28,109 nucleotides of DNA from an uncultured Verrucomicrobiales bacterium (GTDB lineage Bacteria > Verrucomicrobiota > Verrucomicrobiia > Verrucomicrobiales > Akkermansiaceae): assembly GCA_937893015.1 (NCBI GenBank), contig CALBJX010000044.1, positions 1-28,109 of the forward strand, read 5' to 3'. Within the stretch, counting starts at the first letter, position 1. Every line of letters begins with the position of its first letter. The notes beneath the pieces are model-generated. The model had not been told where the DNA came from. It saw nothing but the letters and a program-made list of their open reading frames with translations, and made no database searches. Positions 21,678 through 28,109 of the stretch are shown piece after piece. A program made the position numbers and the translations under genes.

Positions 21678-22775
21678 TTACTCGGCGTCGTTGATGACAT
21701 CAATCAACTCGCGCAAGCGGGGGAAGGCACCGCGTTTGAAGACAAAGCGCAGGCGCGGGAGCTCCGCAAGCCGAGGATCGGGGTCGGTGGGGTCCCCATC
21801 AACAAATTGCTGCAAGTCATTCTGCGGCATGATGTCGGCGTAGTCGCGGCGCATCCAGTCCAGCTGCTCCTCGCTGACAGGAGATACCAAACGGATGGTG
21901 ATGAGCGCATCATCAAAGTAATAGGAGTGGAAGCAGCTGTAGAAACGCTCAATATGGTCCATCGCTTCCTCCGCGCTCTTGCTCACATGAAGAAGGCTCA
22001 TATCCTCCGGAGAAATCAGCTTATCCGTGCAGAGCTCCTTCACCACGAAGCGAATCCAACGCTGCCAGTACATCTCACCCGTGGGATCCAGCAGCACAAT
22101 GGGGAAGAGGGTTGATTTGCCCGTCTGCATGAGCGTGATGGTCTCAAAAATCTCATCCATGGTGCCGAAGCCGCCCGGGAAGGCAACCAGCGCATCCGTC
22201 TGCTTCAGCAGGTTGAGCTTGCGGGTGAAGAAATAATAAAAGTTCATCATCTTGTCGCTGTTCGCCACCACGGGGTTGGCGTGTTGCTCGAAGGGCAAGG
22301 TGATGTTCAGGCCGAAAGAGAAATGTTCCGTTGCGCCCTCGTTGCAGGCCTGCATAATCCCGGGACCGCCGCCCGTGATGACCATATAGCCCAAACTGGC
22401 AGCGCGCCGCCCGAAGTCTACGGCAATTTTGTAGCTGGGGTCGTCCTGCGGTGTGCGAGCGGAACCGAAGCAGGTAATCTTGCGCACGTTGCGGTAGGGG
22501 TGGAACATTTTATCCGCTTCATACAACTCAGCCATCGACTTGGCCATGATTTGCAGGTCGTGATCCTCCAACGCACCCGAGGTGGCGGCATTCATCACCG
22601 TATCAAGCATGTTGAGGATCACATCCGGCGAATGATCACCGCAGAAACGGCGGGAAAGATCAAACAAATAAGCATCGAGCACCGGATTCCCCGTGCCCGC
22701 AGGAATCGTCAGCGGGGCGAGCGATTCCGCGCGGCTGTTGATATCGCGTGCGGCAAGATAAGCGGGAGTTGTCAT
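21678..22775 (-). CDS. LOG-family (TIGR00730-like) nucleotide 5'-monophosphate nucleosidase
   Basis: A Rossmann-fold protein of 365 residues. Signatures are FGSARTPQDDPSY, GYMVITGGGPGIMQACNEGA and PGGFGTMDEIFE, the last being the PGGxGTxxE motif with catalytic Glu shared by cytokinin-activating LOG enzymes and PpnN-type nucleosidases that split nucleoside monophosphates into base and ribose phosphate. It is longer than minimal LOG (about 190) because of an N-terminal helical region of about 95 residues and a C-terminal extension, so a PpnN-like role in purine turnover is more likely than hormone activation. The start at 22775 is fixed by the promoter; the upstream in-frame ATG at 22823 is on the other side of the -35 box. 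Substrate unproven. Confidence 0.88.
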   Translation of the reverse strand: MTTPAYLAARDINSRAESLAPLTIPAGTGNPVLDAYLFDLSRRFCGDHSPDVILNMLDTVMNAATSGALEDHDLQIMAKSMAELYEADKMFHPYRNVRKITCFGSARTPQDDPSYKIAVDFGRRAASLGYMVITGGGPGIMQACNEGATEHFSFGLNITLPFEQHANPVVANSDKMMNFYYFFTRKLNLLKQTDALVAFPGGFGTMDEIFETITLMQTGKSTLFPIVLLDPTGEMYWQRWIRFVVKELCTDKLISPEDMSLLHVSKSAEEAMDHIERFYSCFHSYYFDDALITIRLVSPVSEEQLDWMRRDYADIMPQNDLQQFVDGDPTDPDPRLAELPRLRFVFKRGAFPRLRELIDVINDAE

Positions 22776-22781
22776 ACAACT

Positions 22782-22810
22782 ATCATGCACCGCCGGGGGC
22801 GGGATGTCAA
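22782..22810 (-). promoter_or_regulatory. Promoter of the LOG-family gene, predicted leaderless
   Basis: On the minus strand, TTGACA (22810-22805), a 17-bp spacer and CATGAT (22787-22782). The ATG begins 7 bases after the box. Confidence 0.75.
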
Positions 22811-22834
22811 GAAGATGTGGCAACGTGATGAGGA

Positions 22835-22855
22835 ATTTGAGATTTTTGATTTGTT
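22835..22855 (+). repeat. Short heptamer array without GC hairpin
   Basis: ATTTGAG, ATTTTTG, ATTTGTT with period 7, matching the minus-strand form of the array at 21637-21657. Located between divergent genes. Confidence 0.55.
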
Positions 22856-22894
22856 ATAGACGCAACCATGTGCGCTTTCCGAATCAAAAATTCC

Positions 22895-22923
22895 TTGACT
22901 TTTCCCCTGCGCCCTCCTACCAT
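22895..22923 (+). promoter_or_regulatory. Promoter of the ankyrin gene
   Basis: TTGACT (22895-22900), a 17-bp spacer and TACCAT (22918-22923). Both boxes are identical to those at 18904-18932. The ATG begins 12 bases after the -10 box, leaving a leader of about 5 bases. Confidence 0.7.
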
Positions 22924-22934
22924 GCCCGCACCCT

Positions 22935-23714
22935 ATGAATGCACAAAAACTCTACAACGAACTGTATGAGGCCATCTTCGACCTCAACGAAACCCGCGCC
23001 CGCGAGCTGATAGCACAGGGGGTAGACATCAACGCCGGAGGCATGGGGTTCTCCCTCCTGTATGCCATTGCGGACGAAGGCTGCGATGAGGCCGTCCGTC
23101 TCTGTCTGCAACTGGGCGGCGACCCGCGCACGGAAGAGGAAGGCGGGGACGGCTACACCATGGTGTACTACCTGATACTCGGCTGCCGCGTCGGCCTTCT
23201 GTGCGAACTTATCGACCGCGGCATCATCACCGTGGACGAGCCCAACAGCCGCGGCACAACACCGCTCATGTGGTGTTGCGGGGCCACCTTCTGCGAGGAG
23301 ATGACACAGGCACTCTTGGCACGAGAAGCGGATGTACACCGCACGGACAAGGACGGCGTGAACGCCTTCGGCTATGCGCTGAATCCCTACGAATGCCCCT
23401 GCGAGCACTTTCCCCTGCTGCTGAATGCGGGAGCTGACATCAACTCCCGCGATGAGGAGGGCCGCACCGCCGTGATGGTCTACGCTCTCGGCGAGAATGA
23501 GGACCCGAACTATATCCGCTTCTTCCTCGAACACGGCGCGGATGTCAACCTGCGCTCCCCCGAAGGCAAGACCGCCCTTGACTATGCCTATGATAATCTC
23601 GCCCGCAACCGAAGCGGGGAGCACACCGGCATGAACGAGGCGCGGATTCTCGAGATGATAGACCTGCTGAAATCGTACGGAGCGGCGACAAGTCCGACAT
23701 CCGAAGGAGCCTGA
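22935..23714 (+). CDS. Ankyrin-repeat protein
   Basis: A 259-residue protein with no signal peptide, so probably cytoplasmic. Ankyrin-type repeats are visible through their G-(A/V)-D-(I/V) turns: ELIAQGVDINAGG near residues 24-36, RGTTPLMWCC near 106-115, LLNAGADINSRDEEGRTAV near 162-180 and FLEHGADVNLRSPEGKTALD near 199-218. The middle repeats are irregular and Cys-rich. The family mediates protein-protein contacts; the partner is unknown and no enzyme domain is present. The start at 22935 is supported by the promoter. The stop codon lies inside a long inverted repeat that may affect expression of this gene or the next. Ankyrin genes occur in many free-living bacteria and do not imply a host-effector role here. 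Confidence 0.88.
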   Translation: MNAQKLYNELYEAIFDLNETRARELIAQGVDINAGGMGFSLLYAIADEGCDEAVRLCLQLGGDPRTEEEGGDGYTMVYYLILGCRVGLLCELIDRGIITVDEPNSRGTTPLMWCCGATFCEEMTQALLAREADVHRTDKDGVNAFGYALNPYECPCEHFPLLLNAGADINSRDEEGRTAVMVYALGENEDPNYIRFFLEHGADVNLRSPEGKTALDYAYDNLARNRSGEHTGMNEARILEMIDLLKSYGAATSPTSEGA

Positions 23715-23748
23715 CGGCCGTAAAGTCCGTCCTTCGGATTTCGGACTT
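23690..23748 (+). promoter_or_regulatory. Long inverted repeat with two mutually exclusive hairpins
   Basis: A 19-bp inverted repeat with one mismatch (23690-23708 with 23730-23748) spans the ankyrin stop codon. The segment AAGTCCG also occurs at 23723-23729, so CGGACTT at 23742-23748 can pair with either copy. There is no T-tract, so it is not a standard terminator; it may stabilise or attenuate the transcript. Confidence 0.5.
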
Positions 23749-23762
23749 GGCAAAGATTAGTC

Positions 23763-23791
23763 TTGCCATCTATCGGTTGGGGGTGTACCAT
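23763..23791 (+). promoter_or_regulatory. Promoter of tdh, predicted nearly leaderless
   Basis: TTGCCA (23763-23768), a 17-bp spacer and TACCAT (23786-23791). The ATG begins 9 bases after the -10 box, so the leader is at most about 2 bases. Confidence 0.7.
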
Positions 23792-23799
23792 CTCCGCCC

Positions 23800-24831
23800 A
23801 TGAAAGCGCTTGTCAAGACAAAGGCCGATAAAGGTCTGGAGTTGATGGACGTGCCGATGCCCGAAGTCGGCCCTAACGACGTCCTCATTAAGATTTACAA
23901 GACAGCTATCTGCGGCACGGACCTGCACATCTGGAACTGGGATCCGTGGGCGCAGCAGACGATTCCCGTCGGCATGCATGTCGGTCATGAGTACTGCGGC
24001 ATCATCGAGAAGGTCGGTTCCGCCGTCACGGAGTACAAGGTCGGCGAGGTCGTCTCCGGCGAGGGCCACATTGTCTGCGGGCACTGCCACAACTGCCGCC
24101 GCGGCCTCTTCCACCTCTGCCCCAACACGCAGGGCGTGGGTGTGAACCGCCCCGGCGCATTCGCCGAATATCTTTCCATCCCCCAGAGCAACGTCATCCG
24201 CATCCACAAGGACATGCCGATGGAGATTGCTTCCATCCTCGACCCCTTGGGCAACGCCACGCACACCGCCCTCTCCTGGGACCTCGTGGGTGAGGATGTG
24301 CTCATCACGGGCGCGGGTCTCATCGGTTCCATGGCCGCCGCCGTCTGCAAGAAGGCCGGTGCCCGCACCGTCACCATCACCGATGTGAGCGACTACAAGC
24401 TCGGGCTTGCCAAGACCATGGGTGCCGACCGCACCGTCAACGTCATCGGCGGCGACAGCATCGACCAAGCGAAGGCCGACCTCGGCATCACGGAAGGTTT
24501 CGGCGTTTGCCTTGAAATGAGCGGCGCCCCCGCCTGCCTCAAAGACATCATCAAGCACTCCTCCTACGGCGCCTGCATCTCCCTGCTCGGCATCCAGCCC
24601 GGCGGCAGCGGCATCGACTGGAACACCTTTGTGTGGAAGGGCCTCAAGATGAAGGGCATCTACGGCCGCGAAATGTTCAGCACATGGCAGAAGATGGACG
24701 CCATGCTGCGCTCCGGCCTCGATGTCTCCCCCATCATCACCCACCGCCTCGACTACCGCGACTTCAAGGACGGCTTCGACGTCATGAACTCCGGCAAGTC
24801 CGGCAAGGTCGTGCTGACCTGGGCTGAGTAA
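23800..24831 (+). CDS. tdh: L-threonine 3-dehydrogenase
   Basis: NAD- and zinc-dependent medium-chain dehydrogenase that oxidises threonine to 2-amino-3-ketobutyrate, the first step of threonine breakdown to glycine and acetyl-CoA. Its 343 residues match the E. coli enzyme (341). The catalytic zinc site is in ICGTDLHIWNWDPWAQ (Cys and His, about residues 38-53) and GHEYCG (about 67-72). The structural zinc site is CGHCHNCRRGLFHLC (about 93-107). The Rossmann motif is ITGAGLIGSMAA (about 168-179). These features separate Tdh from other medium-chain dehydrogenases. No kbl (2-amino-3-ketobutyrate ligase) lies next to it. The gene is monocistronic, with a nearly leaderless promoter and a strong terminator. 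Confidence 0.95.
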   Translation: MKALVKTKADKGLELMDVPMPEVGPNDVLIKIYKTAICGTDLHIWNWDPWAQQTIPVGMHVGHEYCGIIEKVGSAVTEYKVGEVVSGEGHIVCGHCHNCRRGLFHLCPNTQGVGVNRPGAFAEYLSIPQSNVIRIHKDMPMEIASILDPLGNATHTALSWDLVGEDVLITGAGLIGSMAAAVCKKAGARTVTITDVSDYKLGLAKTMGADRTVNVIGGDSIDQAKADLGITEGFGVCLEMSGAPACLKDIIKHSSYGACISLLGIQPGGSGIDWNTFVWKGLKMKGIYGREMFSTWQKMDAMLRSGLDVSPIITHRLDYRDFKDGFDVMNSGKSGKVVLTWAE

Positions 24832-24851
24832 GAATGTTCCCTGAAATAATT

Positions 24852-24867
24852 GCGCGGCTCCGCCGCG
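24852..24867 (+). repeat. GC hairpin module before the tdh terminator
   Basis: GCGCGGCTCCGCCGCG, nearly the same as the module at 12021-12036. Here it is followed by a terminator rather than a heptamer array. Confidence 0.75.
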
Positions 24868-24875
24868 AGATAACG

Positions 24876-24906
24876 AAAATGGTCTGACCGATGGTCAGAC
24901 CATTTT
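24876..24906. terminator. Bidirectional terminator between tdh and the HAD gene
   Basis: A perfect 14-bp stem (24876-24889 with 24893-24906) on a GAT loop, with A- and T-tracts and the core GGTCTGA/TCAGACC. Confidence 0.9.
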
Positions 24907-24968
24907 ATTTCACTGCGGACAAAGCCGCAAAACTGCTGACGACAGATGCTGCCGACCTCACGTGCTCC

Positions 24969-25817
24969 TCATCGCCCTGCCCGTTGGTCGTGGATGATGC
25001 CATCGGCCATATTGCGGACAGTTTCCTCCAGAATGTTGGAGAGGTGGCTGCCGCTGCGGAAGTCCGCAGGGGCGAAGAAATCCACGCGGTGCTGGTCAGC
25101 CTTCAGGCCGTAGCACTTGCGGAAACTGCGGCGCGTCTCATCCTCGGGGTTGTACACGGCGACACTGGTGCCGCCCTGCTGGCGCATGACGGTGAAACAA
25201 GGCACATCCGTGGGGCCGTCGCCGATGTAAATCATGTGGCCGAAGGGGATGGGGCGCAGGTCGTCGTCCACATGTTCGTTGACATCCTCAGTGTAATCCA
25301 GCATGCCCTTGTTGATGCGGAAGAGGAACTGCGTCTTCGTGGTGTGGGAGATGACACGCTTGGGGAAGTTGATGCAGCCGTTGCGCTCGGAGAACTCACA
25401 GGCGAACACTTCGCGCATGTAAGGACGGATGACGGAGCCGTCGATGATGCTCTTGATACCGCTGGAGATGATGTAGTACTCCACATGCACGCCCGCGAAC
25501 CGCTGCTCGCGGGTGAGCGCACGCTCCTCGAATTTTTCGAAGAACTCGGGAATGCCCTTGAAGAAGGTGAGCTTTTTGCCGAGCTCCTTCAGGCGGGCGT
25601 TGCTCACGCCGTCGATGGAGAGCTCATCGAGGAGCTCCTTCATGTAGCTCAGCTCGCCGTCCCATCCCTCCTCGCGGCTGCGGTCGTTGCACTTCTGCCA
25701 GAACAGCGCGGCATCAATCCCGAACTCGGGGAAGATGGTGTCCTCCTGCATGTTGTGCGGAGAAAGCGTCTGGTCGAAGTCAAAAATCAACGCAATCGTG
25801 TTCTGCGGAACAGGCAT
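24969..25817 (-). CDS. HAD-superfamily phosphatase
   Basis: A 282-residue soluble haloacid-dehalogenase-type hydrolase. Motif I is FDFDQTLSP with nucleophile Asp13 and acid/base Asp15; motif II is the SSG in IISSGIKS (about 118); the motif III Lys is probably in KRVISHTTKT; motif IV is GDGPTD (about 200). The helical cap between motifs I and II is large (C1 type). It resembles phosphoserine-phosphatase-like members, but the substrate cannot be assigned. It is the last gene of the nfeD-flotillin operon, 21 bases after the flotillin stop, and ends at a bidirectional terminator shared with tdh. No Shine-Dalgarno sequence precedes it. The link with flotillin is by gene order only. Confidence 0.85.
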   Translation of the reverse strand: MPVPQNTIALIFDFDQTLSPHNMQEDTIFPEFGIDAALFWQKCNDRSREEGWDGELSYMKELLDELSIDGVSNARLKELGKKLTFFKGIPEFFEKFEERALTREQRFAGVHVEYYIISSGIKSIIDGSVIRPYMREVFACEFSERNGCINFPKRVISHTTKTQFLFRINKGMLDYTEDVNEHVDDDLRPIPFGHMIYIGDGPTDVPCFTVMRQQGGTSVAVYNPEDETRRSFRKCYGLKADQHRVDFFAPADFRSGSHLSNILEETVRNMADGIIHDQRAGR

Positions 25818-25838
25818 GGCGAGCTGAGTGATAGGAAA

Positions 25839-27323
25839 TTACTTCGTCTCAGGGGCAGGCGCGGGAGCCTCGGGCGCGGATTTGCCGAGGTAGTCGGGCA
25901 ATTGCACGCCGACGCTGGAGGCGAGCTCATGCAGCGGCAGGGTGCCGGTGACGAGGTTCTGGACAAAACCGCCGACGCTGCCGCTCTTGGAATCGCCGCC
26001 GCCCATGACCACCACCTTGTCGAACGTAAGGCCCTTGACGGCCCCGGCCTGCGTGGCAACAATCTGCGGGAGCTGTTCCGTGACAAGCAGCCCACTGGCA
26101 GCGCGGGCATCCCCCGCAGCGGCCACAATCTGGCGGAAACCGGTGGCCTTGGCCTCGAGAGCAGCCTGAATGGCAGCAGCCTGACCGCGACCGACAAGCT
26201 CCAGACCTTCACCTTCGGCCTTCTTCTTGAGGAGGAGGGCGTCCGCCTCACCCTTGGCGAGCTTGATGGCGGCGTTACCTTCGGCTTCCTTCTCGATGAC
26301 GAGGGCATCGGCGCGGCCCTGCTGCTCGCGGACGAGCACGGCGGCCACGGCTTCGGCGGCAATCTCCTGCTTGCGCTTGGCGATTTCCGCCGCCACGATT
26401 TCGTTGGCGGTCTGCGTGGCGCGTTCCAGTTCGGCACGCTTCAACTCGGCTTCGCGGTTGGCGATGTAGCCGGCCTGCTCGGCCTGGGCGGCCTGTTCCT
26501 TCTCGGCCACGACGGCGATACGCTGGGCTTCTGCCTGGCGCACCTTGAGTCGGGCGTTGGAGTCGGCCACCTTCATGGCAGCTTCGTTGTTACCTTCCAC
26601 GGCAGCGGCGTTGGCCATGGCCACCTGCACGGTCTGGTCGCGGAGGGCTTCCGCCTTGCCGATTTCACCGCGGCGGGTTTCTTCCGCCACCTTAATCATG
26701 GCGTCGTTGATGGCGCGGGCAGCGGCTTCCTGACCGAGGGCGGCGATGTAGCCCGAGGCGTCGCGGATATCCGTGATATTGGCGTTGATGAGGTAGAGAC
26801 CGACCTTGTGGAGTTCCACATCCACACCGCCCGTGATGCCCTTGATGAGCTTCTCGCGGTCGGCGTTGATTTCTTCAATGGTCAGGGAGGCGATCACCAC
26901 ACGCATCTGGCCCATGATGATTTCGGAGGCGAGGTCGCGGATGTCCTGGCGGGAACGACCCAGCAGACGGCTGGCGGCGTTCTGCATGATTTCCGGCTGC
27001 GTGCTGATGCCCACGATGAAGGAGGAGGGCACATCCACGCGGATGTTCTGGCTGGAGAGCGCCCCCTTCAACGGCACATCGATGTTGATGGGGTTCAGGT
27101 CCATGAACGCGTAGCTCTGGATGATGGGCATGATGAAGGTGGCACCGCCGTGGATGCACTTGGCGGAGCGCCCTGCGCCCACGTTACCGTAGACGATGAG
27201 AATCTTGTCCGAGGGGCACATCTTGTAGCGGCTGAAGAGCCACGCCACGAGGCCGAGCAGGAACAGGGAGAGGACGAGAATGCCCGCCACGGAGGGGGCT
27301 GCGGAGGCGAGATACGGAGTCAT
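25839..27323 (-). CDS. Flotillin-like SPFH-domain membrane scaffold
   Basis: A 494-residue protein of the flotillin/YqiK type that oligomerises and organises functional membrane microdomains. An N-terminal membrane segment (about residues 12-32) is followed by the SPFH/Band-7 domain (about 35-200, for example KCIHGGATFIMPIIQSYAF and NINADREKLI-like helix EEINADREKLIKGI). A long Ala/Glu/Lys/Gln-rich coiled coil follows (about 210-420) with EA-rich repeats, then a C-terminal domain and a Pro/Ala tail. The upstream nfeD gene is its usual partner: NfeD proteins act with flotillins. The gap of 34 bases and shared direction imply one operon. No Shine-Dalgarno motif precedes it; the leader is A/C-rich. 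Confidence 0.93.
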   Translation of the reverse strand: MTPYLASAAPSVAGILVLSLFLLGLVAWLFSRYKMCPSDKILIVYGNVGAGRSAKCIHGGATFIMPIIQSYAFMDLNPINIDVPLKGALSSQNIRVDVPSSFIVGISTQPEIMQNAASRLLGRSRQDIRDLASEIIMGQMRVVIASLTIEEINADREKLIKGITGGVDVELHKVGLYLINANITDIRDASGYIAALGQEAAARAINDAMIKVAEETRRGEIGKAEALRDQTVQVAMANAAAVEGNNEAAMKVADSNARLKVRQAEAQRIAVVAEKEQAAQAEQAGYIANREAELKRAELERATQTANEIVAAEIAKRKQEIAAEAVAAVLVREQQGRADALVIEKEAEGNAAIKLAKGEADALLLKKKAEGEGLELVGRGQAAAIQAALEAKATGFRQIVAAAGDARAASGLLVTEQLPQIVATQAGAVKGLTFDKVVVMGGGDSKSGSVGGFVQNLVTGTLPLHELASSVGVQLPDYLGKSAPEAPAPAPETK

Positions 27324-27357
27324 ATCGTTTGGTTTGGTTTTGGGGTGTTAGGGAATA

Positions 27358-27966
27358 TCAGTTGAGAGCTTTGACCGTCAGCTGCTGCGGGGTGGCGGCA
27401 GTGACGACGATGGGGGTCTGCGCGGGGAGGGGGGCGTCGCCCTCCTGCACGGCAGGCATGGTGATGAGCTGCCCCGCGGACACCTGCACCTGCCCGCCCG
27501 TCTCACCCTTGGCGGGGATGGTGACATAGACGGTGCCGGTCTTGCCGACGAGGGAGGAGGCGTTGAAAACGACCTCACTCTTGAGCGAGTAGATGGCGCG
27601 GATAAGGAAGGCAACGATGAAGAACATCGCCACGCCCGATGCCACGGCAGACAGGGCGGAAACGAGCACACTGCAACCCGCAGCCGCCGGAATGAAGCCG
27701 CCCCAGCCCATGCCGAGGAAGAAGCCCACGATGGCGCGCAGGGAGAAAATACCGGCATCGCCGTCCCCCGTGTCGGAATCCACGGCGGAGAGGTCGCCGT
27801 CCGCATCAGCCTCCACCCCGGCGAAGAGGGAGATGATGGTGATGAGGGCGGCGATGGCGGTGCTGACCCAGGCAACGGCGCAGAAAATACCGCGCACGGA
27901 ATCGAAATCCGGCGTAAAGGCAGCCGTGTCGATATCTGCAAGAGGAAGGAGTAGGGTGTGTATCAT
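27358..27966 (-). CDS. NfeD-like membrane protein
   Basis: A 202-residue protein with three or four membrane segments: about residues 26-50 (GIFCAVAWVSTAIAALITII), 74-92 and 98-122. A Gly/Asp-rich acidic loop sits between the first two (DADGDLSAVDSDTGDGDAG, about 53-71). The C-terminal 75 residues form the OB-fold-like domain (SLVGKTGTVYVTIPAKGETG onward) that marks NfeD/YqiJ-type partners of flotillin. It lacks the serine-protease part of long NfeD proteins. It is first in the operon with flotillin and the HAD gene. The start at 27966 lies 35 bases after a good promoter. Confidence 0.85.
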   Translation of the reverse strand: MIHTLLLPLADIDTAAFTPDFDSVRGIFCAVAWVSTAIAALITIISLFAGVEADADGDLSAVDSDTGDGDAGIFSLRAIVGFFLGMGWGGFIPAAAGCSVLVSALSAVASGVAMFFIVAFLIRAIYSLKSEVVFNASSLVGKTGTVYVTIPAKGETGGQVQVSAGQLITMPAVQEGDAPLPAQTPIVVTAATPQQLTVKALN

Positions 27967-28001
27967 GGTTGGGGTGGGGCTTTGTTAGTCCCCTTGGCTC
28001 C

Positions 28002-28030
28002 ACATTACCCCATTACGCGCGCGTTGGCAA
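28002..28030 (-). promoter_or_regulatory. Promoter of the nfeD-flotillin operon
   Basis: On the minus strand, TTGCCA (28030-28025), a 17-bp spacer and TAATGT (28007-28002), followed by a leader of about 29 bases that is C-rich and lacks a Shine-Dalgarno sequence. Confidence 0.6.
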
Positions 28031-28052
28031 GGAAAAACGAACGGACGAGAGA

Positions 28053-28101
28053 GACAAATGAGGATTTGTAGGGATGTACGATTTACGATGTACGATGTAC
28101 G
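28053..28101 (-). repeat. Heptamer array plus palindrome upstream of nfeD
   Basis: On the minus strand, CGTACAT, CGTACAT, CGTAAAT, CGTACAT (28101-28074) followed by a palindrome ACAAAT/ATTTGT (28069-28064, 28058-28053). It is the same order and nearly the same sequence as 5474-5523. The window ends 8 bases beyond the array, so the expected GC hairpin may lie outside. Confidence 0.9.
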
Positions 28102-28109
28102 AAGTCAAA

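Noticed and set aside
22935..23714. Secreted host-directed ankyrin effector
   Set aside because: There is no signal peptide or secretion locus in the window; ankyrin proteins are common in free-living bacteria.
24891..27365. Very long open frame on the plus strand antisense to the HAD and flotillin genes
   Set aside because: The minus-strand proteins have clear domains and motifs; the plus-strand frame is low-complexity His/Asp/Gly/Leu and arises from strong GC bias at third codon positions. Similar antisense frames over nuoB-nuoC, aroB and the M29 genes were rejected for the same reason.

Overview
The window comes from a high-GC (roughly 60 % by eye) Gram-negative bacterium, probably in the PVC superphylum and most likely Verrucomicrobiota-like. 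The phylum call is inferred from gene content (several lipoproteins, a flotillin/NfeD operon, paired M29 peptidases) and from start-site architecture, not from a marker gene. Almost every gene is housekeeping or envelope-related. No phage, complete insertion sequence or CRISPR array is visible.

Layout. 1-2045: 3' part of leuS and its terminator. 2046-3354: a lower-GC interval with gene remnants, including a decapitated ATPase/DUF4143 gene. 3355-5234: parB overlapping an M28/glutaminyl-cyclase-like lipoprotein gene. 5610-6830: an isolated nuoB-nuoC pair. 6953-7270: a Mini-III-like RNase III domain gene. 7369-9564 (minus): tRNA-Arg(UCU), ybeY, tadA, a 165-residue unknown and initiator tRNA-fMet. 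9727-14050: aroB, two tandem M29 aminopeptidase genes and a membrane-anchored metallophosphoesterase. 14115-18757 (minus): five exported proteins, three of them lipoproteins, four in a tight operon. 18939-21468: a Hanks-type Ser/Thr kinase flanked by two small ribbon-helix-helix proteins. 21678-24831: a LOG-family nucleotide hydrolase, an ankyrin protein and threonine dehydrogenase. 24969-27966 (minus): nfeD, flotillin and a HAD phosphatase.

Two signals run through the window. First, start sites: no gene has a Shine-Dalgarno sequence, and at least five strong sigma70-type promoters put the predicted transcription start on, or within a few bases of, the start codon. The local initiator tRNA also has an A-U pair in place of one of the three G-C pairs typical of its anticodon stem. 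Together these suggest a genome adapted to leaderless or SD-independent initiation.

Second, intergenic gaps carry a modular element: a 16-18 base GC-rich hairpin followed either by an array of about four 7-base units (ACATCGT, AATTTGT and related families) just before a start codon, or by a terminator with a shared GGTCTGA/TCAGACC core. About ten such loci occur in 28 kb. The kinase, ribbon-helix-helix and lipoprotein block is the best candidate for an undescribed functional system, but its function is inferred from gene order and domains only.
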